Positions 20,317-28,662 of a DNA stretch of 64,000 nt are shown here, piece by piece; position 1 is the stretch's first letter; the number at the start of each line of letters is the position of its first letter. Origin of the DNA: Pontiella desulfatans (lineage in GTDB: Bacteria > Verrucomicrobiota > Kiritimatiellia > Kiritimatiellales > Pontiellaceae); contig NZ_CAAHFG010000001.1 of NCBI RefSeq assembly GCF_900890425.1, forward strand, positions 2,542,001-2,606,000, read 5' to 3'. A program made the position numbers and the translations under genes. Below the pieces are notes generated by a model. It saw only the letters and a list, made by a program, of their open reading frames with translations. It searched no databases and was not told the origin of the DNA.

Positions 20317-20356
20317 TTGAGCGCATACCTCAATGCAACCGCATTATAAAAGAAAC

Positions 20357-21316
20357 TCAAAAACGCCCGTTGAGCACTTGGTACTCCGCGATCGGCAACG
20401 CCGCCGGGCAGCCCTGCCTTTCACCTCCATGCGCAGAAATGAGATGGTTCAGCGCCGCATCAGCCATGCCATCATAATCCTGAACCGCAACAATCACCTT
20501 TTTGGCGGGAGCCGGCTCCCCCGGCCAGGCGTCAAAGCAGCCCGCAATCAATTCTTTTCCACAGAAAACATCTGCATTCGCAAAAACCAGATCCTGAATG
20601 GGGCCCTGCCAGGAAGCCAATACACCAATGCGTTTTTCCCCATGGATCAACTGCCCCCAACCATCGCCCTGCGATGCATCAATATAGCGCACACCGGCGG
20701 CTGTAATCGCCTTGGCAGCTCCGTCAAAACGCTGCTGCTCCACCGGATTTTTCTCCCGGTCAAAGGCCAGCACGAACTCGTCGACCCCTTCGTTGAGACA
20801 ATTTTTCACTAATCCTTCCGAAGCGACCGAGTTTTCAGTAGTAATCACGCAGACATCGAGGGAACCAACGGGCACATCGATAAAGATGATCGGGAAATTC
20901 ATATCCAACAACCGACGGACTGCAGACACATCCTTAATGTCACGCCGGTTGATTACCGCCCCTGCCGCCAACCCCGACCCCATATTATCAATCAACCGGT
21001 TAAAGTCCTCCTGGCGGCCATGATGCACGGCAATAGCCGTGTCGAACCCATTTTTCGCCGCAGTAATACTGGCGCGCTCCGCAATTTTCCAGTCAATCGT
21101 CGTTCCCAAGGCAGGGACGACAAACCAGAAAATATGGGAATGCCCCTGCTTCAACAACCGGGCCGCAAGATTCGGCTGGTAGCCCATCTTGCGCGCCACC
21201 TCCTGTACCCGCTCGGTGGTTGCCTTACTGATGCGCGGGTCACCCTTGATCGCCCGCGAAACCGTCGAGGCGTCCACCCCGCACATCTGCGCCAAATCCT
21301 TCAACTTAACTTTCAT
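20357..21316 (-). CDS. LacI-family transcriptional repressor
   Basis: 319 aa from the ATG at 21316, where the canonical helix-turn-helix begins (MKVKLKDLAQMCGVDASTVSRAIKG, then the hinge GYQPNLAARLL near 50-60). A longer in-frame start adds a hydrophobic stretch unlike the family and is rejected. The rest is a periplasmic-binding-protein-like effector domain (FWFVVPALG, VINRRDIKD, FPIIFIDVP). Such repressors usually release DNA when a sugar or sugar derivative binds. Identical LacI-type palindromes before three neighbouring units and a variant 10 bases before its own ATG suggest local control and autoregulation. The inducer is unknown; an oligosaccharide or rhamnose product is inferred. Confidence 0.93.
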   Translation of the reverse strand: MKVKLKDLAQMCGVDASTVSRAIKGDPRISKATTERVQEVARKMGYQPNLAARLLKQGHSHIFWFVVPALGTTIDWKIAERASITAAKNGFDTAIAVHHGRQEDFNRLIDNMGSGLAAGAVINRRDIKDVSAVRRLLDMNFPIIFIDVPVGSLDVCVITTENSVASEGLVKNCLNEGVDEFVLAFDREKNPVEQQRFDGAAKAITAAGVRYIDASQGDGWGQLIHGEKRIGVLASWQGPIQDLVFANADVFCGKELIAGCFDAWPGEPAPAKKVIVAVQDYDGMADAALNHLISAHGGERQGCPAALPIAEYQVLNGRF

Positions 21317-21325
21317 ACTTAAAAT

Positions 21326-21339
21326 TCCAATCGTTAGCA
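21326..21339. promoter_or_regulatory. Variant LacI-type operator before the repressor gene
   Basis: TCCAATCGTTAGCA on the plus strand, matching the half-reversed consensus at 11 of 14 positions and centred on CG. It lies 10 bases from the repressor ATG, where bound protein would block transcription or the ribosome site. Bases 21340-21514 upstream hold nothing else convincing except a 6-bp inverted repeat ATGCAA/TTGCAT near 21379-21393. Confidence 0.5.
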
Positions 21340-21514
21340 CAAGTTGTAGAATCACTAACAAGGACAAACAACACCATTATGCAATTTTTGCATGAAGCCT
21401 GAATAGAGGTCGGCCTGATTTCTTGCGGAACTTCGACTTCTCACCCCTGCTGTTTCTGAAAGCTGCTAACGGGCGACAAAGCCCAACCGGCCGAGGACAC
21501 CGGCACCGAATATT

Positions 21515-21802
21515 TTAATGAACCATCCTCCCTATCCAGTGGAGATAATCGATGTCAACCAGGGATTTTTTGGACAGGATAATGGACTTGCCCCTGCATC
21601 ATTCCCGCATGCTTTCGTACTGCCTGATCTTCAAATATGGGAGAACATGGCCCTGCCACAATACCTGCGGCTACGCCTCGTCCGGCGACTCCAGCAGACC
21701 CGCTGCATGCACGGTTAAAACAAGGGAAGCAAGGAGGATGAGCTATAGTTTTTATATGAATAGTACGCAGCCGATGGCAAATCGCTTCACGGTTTTATTC
21801 AT
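21515..21802 (-). pseudogene. Decayed secreted-protein gene coupled to a sulfatase
   Basis: An ATG at 21802 overlaps the stop of the sulfatase at 21799 (ATGA) and has AAGGAAG upstream, a layout typical of a real coupled gene. It reads MNKTVKRFAIGCVLFI, then hits stops at codons 17 and 20. The same frame continues LILLASLVLTVHAAGLLES, which completes a signal peptide, then meets more stops (codon 44 and near codon 68) before ending at 21515. The frame is thus littered with stops but keeps protein-like stretches. The family of the lost protein was not recognised. Confidence 0.5.
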
Positions 21803-23235
21803 TTCGACTTCCTTTCTTCAGATGCCTTAAATGCTTTGTGCCCGGTCGAACTTTTACCCAGCACCGGGTGGTAGTCCGCAGGCAGTTGGTTGCGGTGCCA
21901 CTCAATCACCGCCTTCCGCTCGGGGGCATTCGACTGGTTGTTCCACTCGTGGGGATCCTTCTTCCGATCGTATAGTTCCTCGCTACCGTCGTTGTAGCGG
22001 ATGTAGCGGAAGCCCTCCGACACGATGGCCACATTGCCGGGGCCGAAGCTGCTACGCGCAACATGCGGCCAGTCGGCAGCCGGGTTGTTCAACAAAGGTT
22101 TCAGGGAATGCCCTTCGTGCAATGGGTTTGGGGCCAATCCACCGGCGGCCAGCAGCGTCGGGTAGATGTCCAGCAACTGAACGGGCTTGTCGCACATTGC
22201 GCCACTAGCCACGCCGGGGCCCGCCACGATCAGCGGAACGCCCGCCCCATCCTGCCAGATGGTTCGCTTGGCCCAATGCTCCTTTTCTCCTAGGTGGAAG
22301 CCGTGGTCGCTGAAAAACACAATCAGGGTATTGTCCGCATACGGGCTTTTTTCCAATGCGTCGAGCACCCGCCCAACCTGCGCATCCATGAACGACACAC
22401 ACGCCAGATAGGTCTGCACCAACGGCTTCCATTGATCGTTTTCCTCGACCCACGCATGGGTCGGCGCAACATGGTTCAGGCTGGTAAGATTAATGGCATA
22501 TTGCGAAATGTCCTCCAGATCGTCTTCCCGGATTTCCGGGCATTGCAGGTCTTCGAGCGGATAGAGATCGATCCATTTTTGCGGCGTGTATTGCGGGACG
22601 TGCGGAGTTACAAAGCCGACCGCCAGGAAAAACGGGCGGTCAAACTCCTGCTTCAGTTGCCCGACCGCCCAGTCCGCGACTTTGTGGTCCGGCATTTGGT
22701 CATCGCGTTCAGGAAACGCGCCCCAATCCCAGAGCTTTACCCCCGGGAACGAAGAAAGCTTCTTTTTGGGGAACGGCCCAAACCCGCCGAATGATCCGCC
22801 ATAGTTCGGCACATACGTTTCATTCTGCTTTCCCCCGTTGTGGAACAGCTTGCCGGCTCCCGACACGAAATAGCCTTCCGTCTCGAAACGCTGCGGCATC
22901 ATCACTGTTTTTTGGAGCACCGGGGATTCCTTCGGCGGCGGGTTCAGGAAATAGATGCCGGTGGTTTCCGGATAGAGCCCGCTCATCATACTCGCTCGCG
23001 ACGGATTGCACACCGGCGACTGGCAATGGGCATTGGTAAACAAAACTCCGAGCTTCGCCAGTCGATCCATGTTGGGCGTCTGCGCCTGCGGATGCCCGCC
23101 CATGCAGCCGATCCAGTCGTTCAGGTCATCCACCGCAATCAGCAGTACATTGGGTCGGGTTTCTTCGATGGCATGGGCACAGGAGGCCATGCCCCACAGC
23201 AACAGTACAACCAGATGAGCCATATTATTTTTCAT
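21799..23235 (-). CDS. Secreted sulfatase (iduronate-2-sulfatase-like)
   Basis: 478 aa with a signal peptide (about 1-22). NVLLIAVDDLNDW gives metal ligands, and CNPSR with Cys76 is the formylglycine site. FFLAVGFVTPHVP and FFSDHGFHLGEKEHWAK are typical of the iduronate-2-sulfatase-like branch (sulfatase S1). It lies 27 bases from the GH106 upstream and its stop overlaps a decayed gene. It would desulfate the rhamnose-rich glycan before or during rhamnosidase action; specificity is inferred from context only. Confidence 0.92.
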   Translation of the reverse strand: MKNNMAHLVVLLLWGMASCAHAIEETRPNVLLIAVDDLNDWIGCMGGHPQAQTPNMDRLAKLGVLFTNAHCQSPVCNPSRASMMSGLYPETTGIYFLNPPPKESPVLQKTVMMPQRFETEGYFVSGAGKLFHNGGKQNETYVPNYGGSFGGFGPFPKKKLSSFPGVKLWDWGAFPERDDQMPDHKVADWAVGQLKQEFDRPFFLAVGFVTPHVPQYTPQKWIDLYPLEDLQCPEIREDDLEDISQYAINLTSLNHVAPTHAWVEENDQWKPLVQTYLACVSFMDAQVGRVLDALEKSPYADNTLIVFFSDHGFHLGEKEHWAKRTIWQDGAGVPLIVAGPGVASGAMCDKPVQLLDIYPTLLAAGGLAPNPLHEGHSLKPLLNNPAADWPHVARSSFGPGNVAIVSEGFRYIRYNDGSEELYDRKKDPHEWNNQSNAPERKAVIEWHRNQLPADYHPVLGKSSTGHKAFKASEERKSK

Positions 23236-23262
23236 GCTTTATATCCTATCGTTCATATCCAT

Positions 23263-25713
23263 CTATTTACCACGCACCACAACAAAGCAGGAATCATCCT
23301 TCTTCCCTACATCAAAGCCAACCCGGATTCCGCCGCTTTCCTTAGAAACCCGCTGCGGGGTGCTGATCGCGCCCGTAACGGGATTAAACAGCTCAACCCG
23401 CTCTCCGGATGCGCGCAGGGTAACTTCACACCTGCCGGTTTCACCGAAATTAGAGAGGAAGAAAACCATGCCATCTTCAAGGCGGCGAGCCGTCCAGCGC
23501 AGCGGAAAGCTTGCATTGGAAACCATCGGCGCAACACCGGCATCCTCCAGCATCGAAGCAGAGACCGGTACCGAATCAACCGTTCGGCCGCCTGCCCGCC
23601 TCAACTCTTCGAGCCGCGCCAGCACCTGGGGTCGAATATGTTTTACGGTTGGCATCGCCAATACGCGGTAACGGGCGGCAATCCGCTTGGGATCGTCCTC
23701 ATCAAAAACCACCCACTCGCCATCCACCACCTGCAGCCGCCGTAGAATGACGTCGGAATTGATGTAGTCATAATCATAACCGCCCGGCACCGGGTTGGCG
23801 GGGCCGGTCATCTGCGGAGCAAAGTCTCCGATGTATACCGCCACATCAGCAGCCGGATCCCCCTGCTGCAGCATATAGTGGCAGCGTCGCAGATAGGTGA
23901 TCCAATCCTTGGAATCCTTGAACCAAGGTGTGTTGCGATGGAACGGCGTGCCGAACCATGGATTCTTTCCCGGCTCACCATCGCGGGGCTGATGCACGTA
24001 GACATGCAGCACAAAATGGTTGATCCCCTCGCAGAACAGCTCCTCGCCCCGGGCTTTGAACGAAAAGGGCGGATCGGGCATCAGGCGGTTCGTGAAGGCT
24101 TCCGCATAGACCCGGCGTTTACCGTAAATGTGCGCCGCAGAGCTGGCCGCCCGGCACTCGATGGTGCCGCGATCCTTCGGGGTCACCCAGAATTCCCCCC
24201 CAACTTCATCGGCATGGCCGCCATAGAGCAGGAACTCGGCGGGGAATCCCCAGTGGCCGTAGTTTTCGCACCAAAGCGCCAGCCCATGTTCATGGGCGCA
24301 GTCCCGCAGTTCACCAACATAATTCTCCGCAATCATATCGGCGACCGTCCGGCGGAGATCCCAGAGAAAGCGATCCGACAGAGCGGCACTGTCGATCACC
24401 GCGCCGGTCATCACCGGCAGCAGCTTGATTGGATCATATCCGTTGCGTTTTTCAAATTCAGCGGCAAACCCATCCGTCCAGTTTTGCGCGCCGACTTCAT
24501 AACTGTCGATAGTGATCCCTTTGAACGCGGCCTTTTCTTCAGGCCCCATGTTTTTGATGAGCTCGCTGAACATACCGTTGAAGTGATGCCGCACATGGGC
24601 TTTGTTCATTTTATCAACTTCGAGTCCCGTAGCTTCCGGCGGGGCGGGATGGTTCTGCTTGCCCGTGGTCTCCATGCCGAAATAGATGATGTTCCAGTTT
24701 CCTGCCGGCAGCTTGCAGCTCAGCATTCCATCTTCTTGAAGCTGATCAGTCAGATTGATGATCTGACATTGTTGAACCAACACCGACTGGTCCGAGGGCT
24801 CGACGGTATCTGTAAAAACATAGGATTCCCACGTTGGAGCCGGCGTGGGGTGCATACGCCCCATCTGCTTATTCGCAACCTGGGCAACGGTAGGTACAGA
24901 AGTCAGCACCACCTTTGCAGGCCCCGCCCCGGAACCTTTCTTCTTCGTTTTCTTTTTAGGCGACTTCTGAAGGATGAATTCAAAGGTTCGGGCTGCGGTG
25001 TCCGCAAAGCTGAACGTTTGATCTGCATCGGCCAAAAAATCGGTTTTCGAATTCCCCTTCTCAGCATGGATATCTGCGATCCATTTGCGTTCTCCGTCGA
25101 TCAACGCAAAGAGCTTTCCTTGCAGATCGCCATTTACCCGTAGCGCACGCGCCGTGAAGGGCTCATGGTGGGTAAAAAACAACTTTCCCTCCAGCATTTC
25201 GCCTTCGAGCGAAACCCCATCCAAATTCGGCATCGCCAACACCGCAATATCCTGGCCGGCGTCCATTCCTTTCGGGCGGATATTTTTGGAAAACGCGCCG
25301 CCTTTGGCAACAAGCTCATGCCAGGTTACGCGCCGCATCGACTGCTCCGGTTTGATCCAGGGGCCGCCGGACTGGCTCCAGCCCGGGCCGTTGAACATAT
25401 ACAGGTCAACGCCCACCCGCTTGGCTTCGGAGAATGCATGGCGGGTGGTTTCCATCCAATCCGGCGACAGCATTTTCAGCGGGCCCGTTTTTTTATTCAG
25501 CGTAACGTTGCCGATCATCACCCGACTGATCCCCACCTCGGCCATCGCTTCCAGATCCTTGGTGATACCCTCTTTCGTTACATCGCCATCGATCCAGTAC
25601 CAGTAGCACCATGGCTTGGTGGACTCCGGCGGATTCCGAAAAGATTGATCCAGCGTCTGCGCATTAACGTTGGAAAGAAGAAACGCTAGAACCATGCATA
25701 TATATTTAGTCAT
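23263..25713 (-). CDS. GH106-type alpha-L-rhamnosidase, short form
   Basis: 816 aa with a signal peptide (1-18). The GH106 N-terminal block is clear (FRNPPESTKPWCYWYWIDG, DLEAMAEVGISRVMIGNV, FNGPGWSQSGGPWI), and the family core continues through HIYGKRRVYAEAFTN and FVLHVYVHQPRDGEPG. Unlike the other two GH106 proteins here, it stops before the C-terminal jelly-roll with NRMIGDEQLP and is 140-230 residues shorter. A Lys/Gly-rich insert (KSPKKKTKKKGSGAGP) breaks the domain near residue 250. It is 32 bases downstream of the next GH106. Rhamnosidase activity is inferred from the family. Confidence 0.83.
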   Translation of the reverse strand: MTKYICMVLAFLLSNVNAQTLDQSFRNPPESTKPWCYWYWIDGDVTKEGITKDLEAMAEVGISRVMIGNVTLNKKTGPLKMLSPDWMETTRHAFSEAKRVGVDLYMFNGPGWSQSGGPWIKPEQSMRRVTWHELVAKGGAFSKNIRPKGMDAGQDIAVLAMPNLDGVSLEGEMLEGKLFFTHHEPFTARALRVNGDLQGKLFALIDGERKWIADIHAEKGNSKTDFLADADQTFSFADTAARTFEFILQKSPKKKTKKKGSGAGPAKVVLTSVPTVAQVANKQMGRMHPTPAPTWESYVFTDTVEPSDQSVLVQQCQIINLTDQLQEDGMLSCKLPAGNWNIIYFGMETTGKQNHPAPPEATGLEVDKMNKAHVRHHFNGMFSELIKNMGPEEKAAFKGITIDSYEVGAQNWTDGFAAEFEKRNGYDPIKLLPVMTGAVIDSAALSDRFLWDLRRTVADMIAENYVGELRDCAHEHGLALWCENYGHWGFPAEFLLYGGHADEVGGEFWVTPKDRGTIECRAASSAAHIYGKRRVYAEAFTNRLMPDPPFSFKARGEELFCEGINHFVLHVYVHQPRDGEPGKNPWFGTPFHRNTPWFKDSKDWITYLRRCHYMLQQGDPAADVAVYIGDFAPQMTGPANPVPGGYDYDYINSDVILRRLQVVDGEWVVFDEDDPKRIAARYRVLAMPTVKHIRPQVLARLEELRRAGGRTVDSVPVSASMLEDAGVAPMVSNASFPLRWTARRLEDGMVFFLSNFGETGRCEVTLRASGERVELFNPVTGAISTPQRVSKESGGIRVGFDVGKKDDSCFVVVRGK

Positions 25714-25745
25714 GTTGAACTCGGGACTTTCAGGTGATCGATTAT

Positions 25746-28622
25746 TTACTCTATTACTAGACGCACCGGGCCCAGCAGGCCGGAGGGCTGCAACGTTGAG
25801 TCTTTCTTGTAGTGCCGAGCGGTGGTGAAGGTGTAACGGCCGGATGGCCTTTCCTCGCCGTTAAGGAACCATTCCGGCCAGCCCGTCAGGGTTTCCCAAT
25901 CTTTCCATTCCGAATCCAATGGGAGTTGCTCGTCGCCGATCATCCGGTTGGCCCAGGTGTTGACCACATGGATTTCCAATTGATTTTTTCCGGGTTTGAG
26001 CGCATCCGCGGCCTTTATTCGATACGGCGGCTTCCAGACCATGCCGAGATCGTTGCCGTTCAGGATAACGCGGGCCATGACTTCGACGCGACCGAGGTCG
26101 ATCGAAGCTGCTCCAATCGACTCTTCATCGAGCTGGAAGGAGGTGCGATAGACGGCGGTTCCCGAATAATAGCGCACGAGCGGATCTTCGCTTTCTGTCC
26201 AGCTCTCCAGTGATGAAAGGTCGATGGTTTTATCCGTGCCCCAATCCGGGTCGAACGTCAGCTGCCAGGGGCCTTTGATTTCCTGAACCGTTCGATAGTC
26301 CGGGAAAGGATCGGCTTCCGGCGCTGACACGGCATCCTTGAAAACAACAAACCAGCTCTGCGCCGGATCAAATTCAATCGTCGCCCGCACACGCCGGTCT
26401 GCCAGACGCTCGAAGGGCAGCTTGAACCGCTCGCCCGTTTCCGGATTCCACAGCTCCGGCACCCGCTCTGCAATACGGAAGAGACAGGCCTTGCGAATGG
26501 ATTCATAGGAGGTGTTGGCCACAAAATAGATGTCGGCATCGGCGGTGCGGCGATGGAGCCAGCGAATGGAACCGCCCGTAAAATCGGGTAGGATCTGCTC
26601 AGAGGCAAAGACCTTGCTCCAGTCGCCTTTCGGTAGCACCGGCCATTGGGCCGCCAGCCGTTGCACCTCGATATTTGAGTCAGGAAATCCGGCCAACCCC
26701 GGCGTGCCTTCAACTTTTGAGCGGGTGTATATCGTTGCCCCGGCCTGGCGCAACGCCTCGATCTTTTTCGCGGTAGAAAGGGTCAGTTTTTCGGGCTGTA
26801 TTTCCAGATAGCGGTAGTGCACCCCCGTTGGCAAAACAAGATCACCGTCTTCCACCGACATCCGCTGAATGATCTCCGGCGTGCACAAATCAAAGTCATA
26901 ACCAGGCGGCAAAGAAAACTGGGTGTTTCTCAGATAGAGCGGTGCGCCCTCGTTATAGAGGACGGCGACATCCGCCACCCGCCGACCCGCCTGCAGCAGG
27001 GTTTGGCAACGGGCCAGATAGGTCATGTAGGGCTTGCTGAAATCCCACCACGTTTGGTGGCGGTGAAAATGCTGCCCCCATTTGCGGTGGGTGATGCCCG
27101 GTTTCATCTGGTCGTAGGGTTGATGAGCCGAAAGATGAAAAATGATATGGCTGACGCCCTCGCTGAAGGCATGGTCGCCCATGCCTTTAATCAAATATGG
27201 ATGGTCGCTCCAGCCGCGTTGCCCGGTAAAGGCCTCGGCACCGACCCGCGGTTTTCCATAGGTATTGGCAATGGAGGAAAAACCTTTCATGGTGAGGTTC
27301 CAGTTGTTTTCATTCAGCTGCGCCGGTTGCCCCGGAACCTCAGGAACCTTCTTGTCATTCGACCAGAATTCACCGACCGGAAAGGCGCCCCGGCCCGCCC
27401 AAACCAGACTGTCGGCACACATGCTTCCATAGGGTTCGAAAAAGAGCTTCGTTCCATAGGGCTTCAACCGTTCTTCGAGCTGATCGAGATAATTCACCAG
27501 CATGGTTTCGCCGATGGTCTGCCTGAAATCCCAGAGGAAACGTTCGCTTTGGTCGGCGTCCACCACCACCCGTCCCGCCAGAACAGGAAGCCAGGGGCGC
27601 AGGTCATAACCGCGTCGCTTGCGGAATTCTTCGTCAAAGTCCTTCGTCCAGTTCTGGCTGTGCGCTTCCCAGCTATCAATGAAAATATAGTCGATGAGGT
27701 TATCCGCTTTTGCTGCATCAAGCACCGGCTTGAGGCGATGGTCAAAATGCGCATCAATGCCCCGGGGATGCAGGCGGTCGCATTCCAACCCAACCTCCGG
27801 GGCAGGACAAGGCCGGGTGCATTTGAAGGTGCTTCCATAACCGAGCCGCACGACCGTCCAGTTGCCCATGGGCGCATCCCATTCCAACTCGCCGTTTTCG
27901 TTCACGTTGTCGGTCAGGTCGATAATCTCATCCCCCGCCAAAGCGGTAAGCTTTTTGTCCAGCGGCTTTTTCGGAGGCGTCCACGACATCCCGTCATACT
28001 GTTCCAACTGCTTTATGTTCGCTGTGTTTTCGGCAGGAACAGCAAAGATGGCGATATCCCGATAGGAATCCGTTTCCGACAACGCATCGAGCACCTTGGG
28101 ATTGAACCCATCGCCGGGACGAAACCACGCTTTCTTCAGCTCTTGCTTTTTCGTCGCCTCGAGGTTGGGACGCGGCAGTTTAACGTTGACCCTCTGGCCA
28201 CCGTTGACCGGCATCTCCGAACGATACAGCTGCTGCATCGATAGATCGGGCGTGATGTGCGGGCCGCCGCTGCCGTAGCCAAAATCAACGACCAACGAGA
28301 AATCGATTCCAAGCCGCCGTGCTTCTTGTGCTGCCCACTTGATCATCGGCACCTGGCTTTGCTGATCAAATTTGAGCGGCCCCGGTGGCGCCCACTTGGG
28401 CCCGCTCAACTGGAAGGTGATCACCCCGCCTATGCCCACATCCTTCATGGCTTCCAGATCTTTCGTGATGCCATCGCGGGTTACGTTCCCGTTAGTCCAG
28501 TGCCAGAACACCCACGGGCGCATCGCGTCGGGCGGCTCCCGGAAGGACTCACTCAATGTCTGTGCATTCGCACTGACTACCGATAAGGCTAAAATATAAA
28601 ACAGTGCTTTAAACATTCCCAT
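25746..28622 (-). CDS. GH106-type alpha-L-rhamnosidase, full length
   Basis: 958 aa with a signal peptide (1-20). It has the GH106 start block (FREPPDAMRPWVFWHWTNG, DLEAMKDVGIGGVITF, DFGYGSGGPHITPDLSMQQL) and ends in a jelly-roll-like domain (SIDLGRVEVMARVILNGNDLG, VVNTWANRMIGDEQLP). It probably removes terminal alpha-L-rhamnose in the periplasm or outside the cell. It lies 40 bases downstream of a GH78 gene in a run of four rhamnosidase genes, so several linkages or substitution states are probably handled in turn. Confidence 0.88.
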   Translation of the reverse strand: MGMFKALFYILALSVVSANAQTLSESFREPPDAMRPWVFWHWTNGNVTRDGITKDLEAMKDVGIGGVITFQLSGPKWAPPGPLKFDQQSQVPMIKWAAQEARRLGIDFSLVVDFGYGSGGPHITPDLSMQQLYRSEMPVNGGQRVNVKLPRPNLEATKKQELKKAWFRPGDGFNPKVLDALSETDSYRDIAIFAVPAENTANIKQLEQYDGMSWTPPKKPLDKKLTALAGDEIIDLTDNVNENGELEWDAPMGNWTVVRLGYGSTFKCTRPCPAPEVGLECDRLHPRGIDAHFDHRLKPVLDAAKADNLIDYIFIDSWEAHSQNWTKDFDEEFRKRRGYDLRPWLPVLAGRVVVDADQSERFLWDFRQTIGETMLVNYLDQLEERLKPYGTKLFFEPYGSMCADSLVWAGRGAFPVGEFWSNDKKVPEVPGQPAQLNENNWNLTMKGFSSIANTYGKPRVGAEAFTGQRGWSDHPYLIKGMGDHAFSEGVSHIIFHLSAHQPYDQMKPGITHRKWGQHFHRHQTWWDFSKPYMTYLARCQTLLQAGRRVADVAVLYNEGAPLYLRNTQFSLPPGYDFDLCTPEIIQRMSVEDGDLVLPTGVHYRYLEIQPEKLTLSTAKKIEALRQAGATIYTRSKVEGTPGLAGFPDSNIEVQRLAAQWPVLPKGDWSKVFASEQILPDFTGGSIRWLHRRTADADIYFVANTSYESIRKACLFRIAERVPELWNPETGERFKLPFERLADRRVRATIEFDPAQSWFVVFKDAVSAPEADPFPDYRTVQEIKGPWQLTFDPDWGTDKTIDLSSLESWTESEDPLVRYYSGTAVYRTSFQLDEESIGAASIDLGRVEVMARVILNGNDLGMVWKPPYRIKAADALKPGKNQLEIHVVNTWANRMIGDEQLPLDSEWKDWETLTGWPEWFLNGEERPSGRYTFTTARHYKKDSTLQPSGLLGPVRLVIE

Positions 28623-28662
28623 CCAGTCCTTGGCTCAATGCTTTGTTATTCCAACATTTTTA

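Noticed and set aside
21552-21830. Plus-strand frame of 92 codons in the gap before the sulfatase
   Set aside because: No ribosome site or family features; the opposite strand holds a coupled start and signal peptide that explain the region better.
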